A stretch of 58,140 nucleotides of DNA from Acidobacteriota bacterium. Its GTDB lineage: Bacteria; Acidobacteriota; Terriglobia; 20CM-2-55-15. The position numbers and the translations under genes are program-made. Where the stretch lies: contig QHWY01000083.1 in NCBI GenBank assembly GCA_003223875.1, positions 1 to 58,140 of the forward strand, read 5' to 3'. Positions 23,881-31,904 of the stretch are shown piece by piece. The notes beneath the pieces are model-generated. The model did no database searches, had not been told where the DNA came from, and was given only the letters and a program-made list of their open reading frames with translations. Numbering within the stretch: position 1 is the first letter of the stretch; every line of letters starts with the position of its first letter.

Positions 23881-24768
23881 ATGGTGGAACCAGCGACCTG
23901 GCGGGGAAGGGCAGAATCATACTTGACAGACCTGCAGGATCGAATCTCCCGCGCGATTGAAGAGCTCGACGGCAACAGCTTCCGCGAAGACCAATGGACA
24001 CGCGAGGGCGGCGGCGGGGGACTCACGCGCATCCTCGAACAAGGAAAACTTTTCGAAAAAGCCGGCGTAAATTTCTCGTCGGTACGCGGAAACCTCCCCG
24101 AAGAATTTGCAGCAAAGATCCCGCTAGGCACAGGGACCTCTTTTTTTGCGACCGGTATGTCGCTGGTTTTCCATCCGCGAAATCCGATGGTTCCTGCCGT
24201 TCATGCGAATTTCCGGTATTTGGAGAAAGGCGATGCCGCCTGGTTTGGGGGCGGGACAGACCTTACACCCTGCTACCCTTACGCCGAAGATGCGATGCAC
24301 TTCCATCGAATTCTACGGCAAGCCTGTGATCGTCACGATGCTGCTTACTATCCGCGTTTCAAGAAATGGTGTGACGAATATTTTACTTTGAAGCATCGCG
24401 GCGAAATGCGCGGCATCGGTGGCGTGTTCTTCGATTATCTCGAAGGAGATCGTGAGAAGAATTTTGCATTCGTTTGCGATATCGGCAATTCTTTTCTGGA
24501 AGCTTACCTGCCGATTGCGAAGACCCGTATGAATGAGCCGTTCGGCGATGGTGAGCGTCAATATCAGCTCTACCGCCGTGGACGTTACGTGGAATTCAAT
24601 CTTCTCTACGATCGAGGAACTATTTTCGGCTTGGAGACGCGCGGCCGCACCGAATCGATTCTGATGAGCCTTCCGCCGCTGGTCCGTTGGGTTTACGATT
24701 TCAAGCCGCAGCCTGGCTCGCGTGAGGAGAAGGCTCTCGAGTTTTATCAGCCGAGGGAATGGGCCTGA
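23881..24768 (+). CDS. hemF: Oxygen-dependent coproporphyrinogen III oxidase
   Basis: A protein of 295 residues, the normal HemF length. It decarboxylates coproporphyrinogen III to protoporphyrinogen IX with O2 in the cytosol. Strong signatures are WTREGGGGGLTRIL, GVNFSSVRG, FHPRNPMVPAVHANFRYLE, AWFGGGTDLTPCYPYAED with the conserved Asp, KHRGEMRGIGGVFFDYL and QYQLYRRGRYVEFNLLYDRG. ATG 23881 is preceded by a TATAAT and no ribosome site. It stands alone among mobile debris and the zinc-ribbon pair; use of the O2 enzyme rather than HemN points to an aerobic lifestyle. Confidence 0.95.
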   Translation: MVEPATWRGRAESYLTDLQDRISRAIEELDGNSFREDQWTREGGGGGLTRILEQGKLFEKAGVNFSSVRGNLPEEFAAKIPLGTGTSFFATGMSLVFHPRNPMVPAVHANFRYLEKGDAAWFGGGTDLTPCYPYAEDAMHFHRILRQACDRHDAAYYPRFKKWCDEYFTLKHRGEMRGIGGVFFDYLEGDREKNFAFVCDIGNSFLEAYLPIAKTRMNEPFGDGERQYQLYRRGRYVEFNLLYDRGTIFGLETRGRTESILMSLPPLVRWVYDFKPQPGSREEKALEFYQPREWA

Positions 24769-24823
24769 AAAAATAATCGCTCCCATGGACGGGTTGCGCG
24801 CAAACAGTTAGGGCAGAGCTAGA

Positions 24824-25414
24824 ATGTTTTGCAGGTATTGCGGGTCGCATATTCCGGATGACAGCCTCTTCTGCGCCAAATGTGGGAAGCGTCTCGGTCC
24901 TCGAGAGAATCCGCGGGTTGCGAAAATTGTTCGGACACTGCGGCTGAAGACTCCGTATCCATACTTTGCTCTTCTGCTGGCGCTATTCATCACTTGGACT
25001 ATCGCCTCCAGGCCTACACACGCGGACTACTCCCATCTGAAGTGGAGTTTCGAATTGGACAAAAAACTTGATCTTCCGCAAGAGAATCTGTTCGAGCAAG
25101 CGTTATCACTGGTGGTTTCGAACACCGGAGGCGTGGGAGTCCGGGAGATTCCGATCGAACTAAGCGCAAGAATCGAACCCCCGAAGCGAGCCGACGTTGA
25201 AGCCGACTTCCTTGGACGGAAGCTCTTGATCCTTCAACAAGGACACACCTTGCCACTGGTCGTTATCGTTGCCGGTGAGCTGCTTCCGGGCGCTAAAAAA
25301 CGAATTCTCCTCAACGGGACGATAATGGCGGAGCCGCCTTTCAAAGTAACGTACGAAGTCCGTGAAGAAGACCGGCGTCCTGTCCTGAGCAGTTACGTCG
25401 TGGAACGGGAATGA
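24824..25414 (+). CDS. Zinc-ribbon membrane protein
   Basis: A protein of 196 residues. The N-terminus is a zinc ribbon with two CxxC knuckles (FCRYCG, FCAKCGKRLG), followed by one membrane segment (PYFALLLALFITWTIAS, about residues 47-63) and a ~130-residue extracytoplasmic beta-rich domain. The arrangement resembles small zinc-ribbon membrane proteins of unknown role. Its last codons overlap the next start (ATGA), so it is coupled to the alpha/beta hydrolase. Confidence 0.75.
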   Translation: MFCRYCGSHIPDDSLFCAKCGKRLGPRENPRVAKIVRTLRLKTPYPYFALLLALFITWTIASRPTHADYSHLKWSFELDKKLDLPQENLFEQALSLVVSNTGGVGVREIPIELSARIEPPKRADVEADFLGRKLLILQQGHTLPLVVIVAGELLPGAKKRILLNGTIMAEPPFKVTYEVREEDRRPVLSSYVVERE

Positions 25415-26316
25415 CGCCCCGTAAACTGCTCGGCTGGTTCTATCGGCTCATGCTTTGGGCAGCTATCCTGATCGCGTTCATCCTGTTTGTTGTATTGCCC
25501 GTCGCCGGCTCCTTTCTTATCACGAACAGCCATTTCCGGTTTCCCGAACGTGGTCCAACAACACCGGAGGCGGTGGGCATCTCGGTCTTGCCGGCAGAGT
25601 TCGTCTCTCAGGATGGAGTTCTCTTGCGCGGTTGGTGGATTCCGGGTGATCCTTCCATGCCGGTCATCATTTTCGTTCATGGGTTAAACCGGTCACGTCT
25701 CGAAATGCTCGAGCGCGGAGCGGATGCGAGCCGCCGGGGCTACGGCGTTTTGCTGTTCGATCTGCGCAATCATGGAGACAGCGGACGCGCTTACACGACG
25801 ATCGGCGTGTTTGAGAGTCGTGACGTTTGCGCGGCGTCGCAATTTGTCAGAGGCACAGCGGGAGCACGCCAACAGGTCCTATGGGGAGTATCGATGGGGG
25901 CTTCGAGTGCGATTCTAGCAGCAAAGCAATGCCCGGGGTTCTCTGCGATAATTTCTGATAGCTCGTTCTTGTCGTTTCGCGACACCGTGAGCCACCATCT
26001 CCGATTGATCTTTCGCCTTCCTGCTTTCCCCATTGCCAATCTCATCGTAGCGATTACGGGCTACCGGATGCATTTTGATCCCGATGATGGCGATGTCGAG
26101 GCCGTAGTTCGTCGCATGACCACGCCTATTCTGTTTATCGCCGGCGGCCGAGATCGGCGTATGCCTCCGGCGCTTGCTGAAAAGATGTTGAATGAATCTC
26201 CAAGCGCCCTGAAGCAACTGGTGATTATTCCTGCGGCTGGCCACGGTGAAGCTTTTGCGACAGACCATAGGACATATCTGAATTCGGTGTATGGATTTCT
26301 AGAACGGGATCGATGA
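25411..26316 (+). CDS. Membrane-anchored alpha/beta hydrolase
   Basis: A protein of 301 residues. One N-terminal membrane segment (LMLWAAILIAFILFVVLPVAG) anchors an alpha/beta-hydrolase domain. Visible are the oxyanion strand VIIFVHGLNRSR, the nucleophile elbow GVSMGASS (Ser), the acid in FIAGGRDRRMPP and the catalytic His in PAAGHGEAF. This is the prolyl-oligopeptidase/BAAT-like lineage often called YfhR/Bem46-like; the substrate is unknown. Overlaps the zinc-ribbon gene by ATGA. Confidence 0.85.
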   Translation: MTPRKLLGWFYRLMLWAAILIAFILFVVLPVAGSFLITNSHFRFPERGPTTPEAVGISVLPAEFVSQDGVLLRGWWIPGDPSMPVIIFVHGLNRSRLEMLERGADASRRGYGVLLFDLRNHGDSGRAYTTIGVFESRDVCAASQFVRGTAGARQQVLWGVSMGASSAILAAKQCPGFSAIISDSSFLSFRDTVSHHLRLIFRLPAFPIANLIVAITGYRMHFDPDDGDVEAVVRRMTTPILFIAGGRDRRMPPALAEKMLNESPSALKQLVIIPAAGHGEAFATDHRTYLNSVYGFLERDR

Positions 26317-26389
26317 ACTGCAGCCCCTTGTACCGGCCGTGCTTTCCAACCTCTGGCCACCCGCCCTACGTGCTGCGTAAAATGTTCGA

Positions 26390-27337
26390 ATGACTCGAGC
26401 GCATTACACCGTTCTGGCTGGTGGAACTGGAGCAGCTAAGTTTCTTCGCGGTCTCGTGCAGGTCGTTCCCGAGGAAGATATTCACGTCGTCGTGAACGTA
26501 GGCGATGACACCGAAATTTGGGGGTTGCACATCAGCCCTGATATCGACTCGATTGCGTACGCGCTAGCCAAAAGACTCGACACGATTCGCGGTTGGGGTC
26601 TCGAAAATGAAACGTTTCGCTGCCTCGATGAGATCCAAACCTACGGGCTGCCATCCTGGTTTCGTCTCGGCGATCGGGACCTTGCAACGCATCTCGCGCG
26701 TACCGAGTTCCTAAAACGAGGACTCACGCTGACGGAAACCGTTGCCCGCATGACGAAAGCTATAGGTGTAAAGGCTCGTGTTTTGCCGGCAACTGACGAT
26801 CCTGTTCGAACGAAAATTGAAACTCCCGACGGGGTGCTCGGGTTTCAGGAGTTCTTTGTCCGCGAACGCTGGCAGCCCGATGTGCGGTCCGTCACATACG
26901 CCGGCGCGAATGAAGCCCGAGCATCGACGGCCGTGTTGAGTTCGATCAGAGAATCCGAACTTGTCATCATTGCGCCGAGTAATCCCATCACAAGTATCGG
27001 CCCCATGCTTGCCATTCACGATGTACGAGATGCTTTACGATGCACGCGTGCGGAGGTCGTCGCCATAAGCCCCCTGATCGGCAATGCTTCTGTCAGTGGC
27101 CCGGCCGGGAAGCTTATGGAAGCATGCGGTTATGAGGTATCGCCTTCCGGAGTTGCGCGCTGTTACCATGATTTCCTGGATAATATAGTGCTCGATACGA
27201 GCGATGCGGCGTTGGCTGCGTCGATCCGATACGAAAGTATCGGCGTTGAGATTACGGATATTCTAATGACCGATGATGAGGCGGCGCGCAGCCTCGCGGA
27301 ATTTATAATCCATGAAAACAGTTCTGCTACCGGTTAA
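26390..27337 (+). CDS. cofD: 2-phospho-L-lactate transferase (F420 biosynthesis)
   Basis: A protein of 315 residues. CofD joins the phospho-lactyl (or phosphoenolpyruvyl) moiety from the guanylylated donor to the deazaflavin Fo. Family marks are TVLAGGTGAAKFLRGL, VVVNVGDDTEIWGLHISPD, WFRLGDRDLATHLAR, AGANEARAS and IAPSNPITSIGPMLA. The enzyme is cytosolic. Its end overlaps cofC by 26 bases, starting a run of four overlapping genes. Fo synthase (fbiC/cofGH) is not in the window. Confidence 0.95.
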   Translation: MTRAHYTVLAGGTGAAKFLRGLVQVVPEEDIHVVVNVGDDTEIWGLHISPDIDSIAYALAKRLDTIRGWGLENETFRCLDEIQTYGLPSWFRLGDRDLATHLARTEFLKRGLTLTETVARMTKAIGVKARVLPATDDPVRTKIETPDGVLGFQEFFVRERWQPDVRSVTYAGANEARASTAVLSSIRESELVIIAPSNPITSIGPMLAIHDVRDALRCTRAEVVAISPLIGNASVSGPAGKLMEACGYEVSPSGVARCYHDFLDNIVLDTSDAALAASIRYESIGVEITDILMTDDEAARSLAEFIIHENSSATG

Positions 27338-27938
27338 AGAGTTCGCTAACGCCAAACAACGACTGTGTTCAAGACTGGAACCGCGGGCCCGAGCCGGTCT
27401 GGCGCGCGCGATGTGTCTGGATGTCCTGAAAACGCTAGCGCGAACACGCGTGCCCAATCGTGTGGTCGTATTCACCGCGGCCGATGAAGTCATCCGGATG
27501 GCACGGCCATTTGGCTTCGATGTTGTGCTTGAAAAGTCGGTGGATGGTCATAGCGCCGCCGTTAATCGCATGGTTTCGGAACTGCTGCCCAGTTCATCGC
27601 GAATTCTTTCGATTGCCAGTGACCTGCCGAGGCTTGTTCCTTCGGAGATTGATTTCGTGCTCGATGCCGCTACCGAACCTATCACACTGATTCCCTCTCG
27701 CGACTGGACCGGTACAAATGGCGTCCTGTTTATATCGCCGGCTCGAATTATGATGGAGTATGGTGAAGGAAGTTTTCGCCGTCATCTGTCGAAGGCCGCC
27801 GCAGCGGGACATCGCGCCGATGTCGTGAGCCTTCCCGGTATTGCCTTCGATATAGATACTCCCGAGGACCTAGGTCTCTTCTTAGATGACCCGCGGCAAG
27901 ATAGTCAGACCTGGCAGTACCTGATGAATCAACAATGA
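27312..27938 (+). CDS. cofC: 2-phospho-L-lactate / phosphoenolpyruvate guanylyltransferase
   Basis: A protein of 208 residues with the nucleotidyltransferase fold of CofC/FbiD: TVLLPVKEFANAKQRL at the start (lysine- and nucleotide-binding), ILSIASDLPRLVP with the metal Asp, IPSRDWTGTNGVLF and GIAFDIDTPEDL. It activates 2-phospholactate or, in many bacteria, phosphoenolpyruvate with GTP; the acceptor cannot be decided by eye. The start lies 26 bases inside cofD and the end overlaps cofE by 4 (ATGA). Confidence 0.93.
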   Translation: MKTVLLPVKEFANAKQRLCSRLEPRARAGLARAMCLDVLKTLARTRVPNRVVVFTAADEVIRMARPFGFDVVLEKSVDGHSAAVNRMVSELLPSSSRILSIASDLPRLVPSEIDFVLDAATEPITLIPSRDWTGTNGVLFISPARIMMEYGEGSFRRHLSKAAAAGHRADVVSLPGIAFDIDTPEDLGLFLDDPRQDSQTWQYLMNQQ

Positions 27939-28669
27939 ATCTGCAAATCGTCTCGATTCAGAACGTGCCTGAAATTCGTCCTGGAATGAATTTAAGTGAA
28001 TGCCTTCGGGGAGCAGTTCGTTCATCCGGTTGGAGTTTTCAGCCGGGTGACATCCTGGCGGTTACACAAAAAGTGATTTCCAAGGCAGAAGGACGAATTG
28101 TCAATCTCGGTGATGTCGTTCCGTCGGCCTATAGTGTTTCGATCGCGCGCCGAATGTCGAAAGATCCGCGGTTGGTGGAAATCATTCTTCGAGAGTCGCG
28201 CCGGATCGTTCGCATGCGTGGCGAAGTGTTGATCTGTGAAACCCATCATGGCTTCATCTGCGCAAATGCCGGCGTCGATGAATCCAATGTCGAGCATGCC
28301 GGCTGGGTGACGTTATTGCCAAAAGACCCCGATCGGTCAGCCCGCGCTTTGGCACGCGAGCTAGGATGCGGTGTGATCATAACGGATACGTTTGGCCGCG
28401 TTTGGCGTGATGGTCTTGTGGATGCGGCTATAGGAATCGCGCGAGTTCCCGCATTTCTGGATTTCCGCGGCAAAACGGATCCGTACGGACATCGTCTTCG
28501 CGTCACCTTACTTGCTGCCGCCGACGCGCTTTCTGCGGCGGCAGGCCTCGCTATGGGTAAGACCGCCGGTACGCCAGCGGCCGTGATCCGCGGCTTTGAG
28601 TGGGAGGAAGCGCAGGACACCTCCGCGGCTAGCTTGCTGCGGCCGGCAGAAAGGGACTTATTTCTGTGA
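27935..28669 (+). CDS. cofE: F420-0:gamma-glutamyl ligase
   Basis: A protein of 244 residues that adds gamma-linked glutamates to F420-0 using GTP. Motifs: GDILAVTQKVISKAEGRIV, RIVRMRGEVLICETHHGFI, NAGVDESNV, LGCGVIITDTFGRVWRDGLVD (metal site) and AAGLAMGKTAGTPAA. It lacks the C-terminal FMN domain of mycobacterial FbiB and is the short archaeal-type form. ATGA overlap with cofC; GTGA overlap with the reductase gene that follows. Confidence 0.95.
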   Translation: MNLQIVSIQNVPEIRPGMNLSECLRGAVRSSGWSFQPGDILAVTQKVISKAEGRIVNLGDVVPSAYSVSIARRMSKDPRLVEIILRESRRIVRMRGEVLICETHHGFICANAGVDESNVEHAGWVTLLPKDPDRSARALARELGCGVIITDTFGRVWRDGLVDAAIGIARVPAFLDFRGKTDPYGHRLRVTLLAAADALSAAAGLAMGKTAGTPAAVIRGFEWEEAQDTSAASLLRPAERDLFL

Positions 28670-29286
28670 AAATTGCAATCCTTGGTGGTAGTGGAAAGCT
28701 CGGACAAGCCTTCGCCGCACGACTTCGGCAAACCGGTCATGAAGTGGCGATTGGTTCCCGCGACCCTTCCAAAGCCGAAGAAGCTGCCGCAAAAGCCGGT
28801 AGGGGCGTGAGAGGAATGACGAACAGCGATGCCGCTCAGTGGTGCGATATCGCCATCGTCTCCGTACCCTACGCAGGCCACCGTACTCTATTCGAAAGTC
28901 TGAAGGAAGCGCTCAACGGCAAGATCATTATCGATGCAACTGTACCCATCGATCCGGAAAACATTTTTCAAATCAAAACAGCCTCTGGTAGGTCGGCGGC
29001 CGAAGAAACGGCGGCCATGATCAATGGGGCCTTTGTCTTTGCGGCGTTTCAAACCATCTCACATCGCGTGCTGCGGCAGCTTGACGTGTCTCATGATGTC
29101 CTCGTGGCCGGCGGACCCGCCCGGAAACCGGAAGTTTTAGATCTAATCCGTTCGATGGGTTTGCGTGCGATTGAAGCCGGCTCGCTCGAAATAGCGGGGC
29201 ACCTCGAGCGCATGACGGTGCTCTTGCTTTCCATCAACAAGGCCAACAATATCAAAGAAAGCGGGATCAAGATAACCGGGGTTTAG
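28666..29286 (+). CDS. npdG: NADPH-dependent F420 reductase
   Basis: A protein of 206 residues with GTG start inside the cofE stop (GTGA). The N-terminus is a Rossmann loop AILGGSGKLGQAFAARL followed by IGSRDPSKAEE, where Ser-Arg after the second strand suits the 2'-phosphate of NADPH. IAIVSVPYAGHRTLF and GKIIIDATVPIDPE match F420:NADP oxidoreductases, as does the ending in INKANNIKESGIKITG. It passes hydride between NADPH and F420, supplying F420H2 to LLM-class enzymes. Being the fourth gene of the cof run supports the assignment. Confidence 0.92.
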   Translation: MKIAILGGSGKLGQAFAARLRQTGHEVAIGSRDPSKAEEAAAKAGRGVRGMTNSDAAQWCDIAIVSVPYAGHRTLFESLKEALNGKIIIDATVPIDPENIFQIKTASGRSAAEETAAMINGAFVFAAFQTISHRVLRQLDVSHDVLVAGGPARKPEVLDLIRSMGLRAIEAGSLEIAGHLERMTVLLLSINKANNIKESGIKITGV

Positions 29287-29288
29287 TT

Positions 29289-31346
29289 GTGGAGCTGTTA
29301 CTCCTCAAGTACGGTTACCTTTTATTGTTTGCGGGTGTCATCTTCGAAGGCGAGGCTGTTCTCATTGCCGGTTCATTTCTCGCCAGTCGCGGCTACTTCA
29401 ATATTTCGACGGTAGCTCTGGTTGCACTGACTGCCAATATCATGAGCGCGCAATTCTATTACACCGCTGCGCGAGTGCGTGGACGTTTGTGGTTCGAAGC
29501 GCGCTTTCCCGAAAAATCCATCTATCGCAGGATCATTGATTGGGTTGCGCGCCGTAATAATTGGCTTCTCTTGATGAGCCGGTTTTTCTTTGGGTTTCGT
29601 ATCGTGATTCCGGCGGCATGCGGCGCCATCGGCATGCCTGCCGCACGGTTCACGGTTCTGAACGTCATTGCCGGAATCCTTTGGGTAGTTCCAACGGCTC
29701 TGGTCGGTTACTATTTTGGTGAAAATGCGACGGATCTCATTAGGGGCGCTCGTCACTACACATTTATAGCCGCGATCAGCACCGCACTTGCGGTTGTCTT
29801 TATCGTTCTCGTTTGGCGGCACGTCCGGCGCTTCCATCAGATCTTCCAGATTCTCGAGTGGTCCGATCTGCACAATGCCCTGCCATTCGTGATGGGTTTG
29901 ATGGGTGCGCTGAACATCCTCGCTGCGGTTTGGCCGAGTTCCGAGGCACTGTTGCGGCCAGTTCGGATATGGCTGCCGTTGGAAGTATCTCAGGGAAGCC
30001 GCACCTTGATGCTGTTCACCGGTGTCGCATTGCTGCAAGTGACGCGGAACTTGGCACGCCGGAAAGAGCTCGCCTGGTGGGTGGCTGTTATCGCGTTGTC
30101 ATTTTCCTTGTTGTTGCACGTAACAAGCGGTCTGGATGTTCAGAATTCTTTAGTGGCGCTCACTCTTCTTGTCTATCTGCTCTACTTTCGCCGCCGGTTT
30201 TACACGAGATCAGATCCGGCTTCACTGCGAAAGGGCCTCATGGTCACGCCATTATTGTTGCTGATTGTGTTCTTCTATGGCCTGAGCGGTTTCGCCGCAA
30301 CGTACCCGCAATTTATTTGGCCGCCTCGCGCGACACCGGCTATGGAAGCTGTTCGCGGCGGTATCTTAATCGTGGCGCCGGACGTCGTTCCTGCGACGCG
30401 ATACGCGCGGCTGTTCTTGAATTCCCTTCAGATTGCCGGCTGGATGGCGCGCTTGTACATTTTGATTCTGATTTTGCGCCCATTCATTTCTCGCGACCGT
30501 CTCGAGACACCGAAAGAGGATATCGATAGGATTTTCAAAGAACACGGAAGAGAACCGGTATCGGCATTTGCGATTCAAAGTGACAAGCATCATTTGCTCG
30601 TGGCAAATGGACAAGGTCTTGTGGCGTACGCGACCAAAGGCTCTGTTGCGCTGGCGTGTGGTGATCCGATTGTGCCTGACGAGCTATTCGCCCAAGCCAT
30701 CGAAGCTTATACGCGGCATTGCGAGAGACATGGCTGGATGCCCTGTGTATACCTTGCCGCAGAAGAACGATTGCCGGTGTACCACGCGCTGAAGTACCAG
30801 TCGATCCGTGTAGCGGAAGAGGCAATCGTGAACCTGCAGGTATTCACCGAGGACAGCCGCAGTGGCGGTTTAGAAATCATGCATCGTTATGACCGTTCGA
30901 TTGCAGCTGATCCACTGGTCGATGAACAATTAGAAGAAGTGACTGAAGATTGGCTCGAGTTGCGGCACATGCGCGAGATGGGTTTCGCGGCCGGACACTT
31001 CTCTCTGGAACAGCTTTCTCAGGGTCCTGTCTTCGTTCTGGGGAACCGTTACTGGGTGGACGCCTTTTCTGCTTGGTTACCTTACAAAAATGGAAAAGCT
31101 GCTGTTCTCGACGTCTTGCGCCAGCGCCGACACACTTCTCGGGAAATCGTCCGTGCTTTTACCAGCGAGTCCCTGCGTCTGTTGAAAGAATCAGGATTTG
31201 TCGAAGCCAGTCTCACACCCGCCGCAATCGATCGCGAACAAATCGAGACTTTCCGTCCCCTTTGGCAGTCAAGATATTTAATTCACCCGCGCGGCGCGAA
31301 TGTGTCGAGGGTTACCCAGGCGTTAGCAGCCGTAGAGCACCGGTAA
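29289..31346 (+). CDS. DedA/SNARE-associated domain fused to an MprF-like (DUF2156) domain
   Basis: A protein of 685 residues with GTG start 2 bases after npdG. Residues ~1-175 are a DedA-type domain: GVIFEGEAVLIAGSFLASRG, SRFFFGFRIVIPAACGAIGM and GYYFGENA are the conserved re-entrant-loop parts. Residues ~190-400 add about seven more membrane helices. Residues ~415-685 form a soluble DUF2156/MprF C-terminal region made of two GNAT-like folds (ACGDPIVPDELF, WMPCVYLAAEERLPVYHAL, FAAGHFSLEQL, WVDAFSAWLPY). DedA proteins move lipids such as undecaprenyl phosphate or phosphatidylethanolamine; MprF aminoacylates phosphatidylglycerol using tRNA. Together it is likely a lipid-modifying transporter. 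Its position after F420 genes is unexpected. Confidence 0.85.
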   Translation: MELLLLKYGYLLLFAGVIFEGEAVLIAGSFLASRGYFNISTVALVALTANIMSAQFYYTAARVRGRLWFEARFPEKSIYRRIIDWVARRNNWLLLMSRFFFGFRIVIPAACGAIGMPAARFTVLNVIAGILWVVPTALVGYYFGENATDLIRGARHYTFIAAISTALAVVFIVLVWRHVRRFHQIFQILEWSDLHNALPFVMGLMGALNILAAVWPSSEALLRPVRIWLPLEVSQGSRTLMLFTGVALLQVTRNLARRKELAWWVAVIALSFSLLLHVTSGLDVQNSLVALTLLVYLLYFRRRFYTRSDPASLRKGLMVTPLLLLIVFFYGLSGFAATYPQFIWPPRATPAMEAVRGGILIVAPDVVPATRYARLFLNSLQIAGWMARLYILILILRPFISRDRLETPKEDIDRIFKEHGREPVSAFAIQSDKHHLLVANGQGLVAYATKGSVALACGDPIVPDELFAQAIEAYTRHCERHGWMPCVYLAAEERLPVYHALKYQSIRVAEEAIVNLQVFTEDSRSGGLEIMHRYDRSIAADPLVDEQLEEVTEDWLELRHMREMGFAAGHFSLEQLSQGPVFVLGNRYWVDAFSAWLPYKNGKAAVLDVLRQRRHTSREIVRAFTSESLRLLKESGFVEASLTPAAIDREQIETFRPLWQSRYLIHPRGANVSRVTQALAAVEHR

Positions 31347-31352
31347 ACAAAA

Positions 31353-31838
31353 TCACATCTTGTAGCGACCCATGTCTTCGTCGGGAAGGTTTTCCAGCAA
31401 TCGCCGGAGTTCTTCGTCTTTGATGCGGTCTTGCGCGCCTGCCTGACTTTTGGAAGATTTGAGGACTTCGTCTTCAACGAAAATCGGACAATCGATGCGG
31501 AGTGCGAGAGCAAGGGCGTCGCTGGGCCGGGAGTCAATGGATACTAAGGTTCCATTTCGCTCGAGCCAGATGACGGCATAGAAGGTGTCCTCTTTGATAT
31601 TCGTAACCACGACTTTCCGGACATTGGCGTCCAGACCAACGAGCATGTTCTTCAAGAGGTCATGCGTCATGGGCCGCGGTGTCACGACCTTCTCGATTTC
31701 CAAGGCGATGGCGTTGGCCTCGTAAACACCGACCCAAATTGGGAGGATTCCGCTTCCGCAGGCCTCCTTTAGGATCACAATAGGCATATTCGTGATCGGA
31801 TCCATCATTAGGCCTCGGATCTTCATTTCGATTTCCAC
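31353..31838 (-). CDS. Bifunctional nuclease family protein (DUF151)
   Basis: A protein of 161 residues. GTG start at 31838 with AGGAGGAAA seven bases upstream. The domain is recognised by LPIWVGVYEANAIALEIE, PRPMTHDLLKNML and RPSDALALALRIDCPIFVEDEVL. Family members from plants and Thermotoga-like bacteria have RNase and DNase activity in vitro; in vivo roles are unclear. The C-terminal ~35 residues are acidic. It lies convergent with the DedA-MprF gene, 6 bases apart. Confidence 0.9.
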   Translation of the reverse strand: MEIEMKIRGLMMDPITNMPIVILKEACGSGILPIWVGVYEANAIALEIEKVVTPRPMTHDLLKNMLVGLDANVRKVVVTNIKEDTFYAVIWLERNGTLVSIDSRPSDALALALRIDCPIFVEDEVLKSSKSQAGAQDRIKDEELRRLLENLPDEDMGRYKM

Positions 31839-31904
31839 GGGTTTCCTCCTCAGTGCCTACTTTACTGCAAAATATATTCTTTCCACTCCGCTTTTCAAGA
31901 CAAC

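Noticed and set aside
31839..31904. A search for tRNA genes in the short gaps, including this one
   Set aside because: No cloverleaf with TTCRANY or conserved D-arm bases was seen here or in other gaps.
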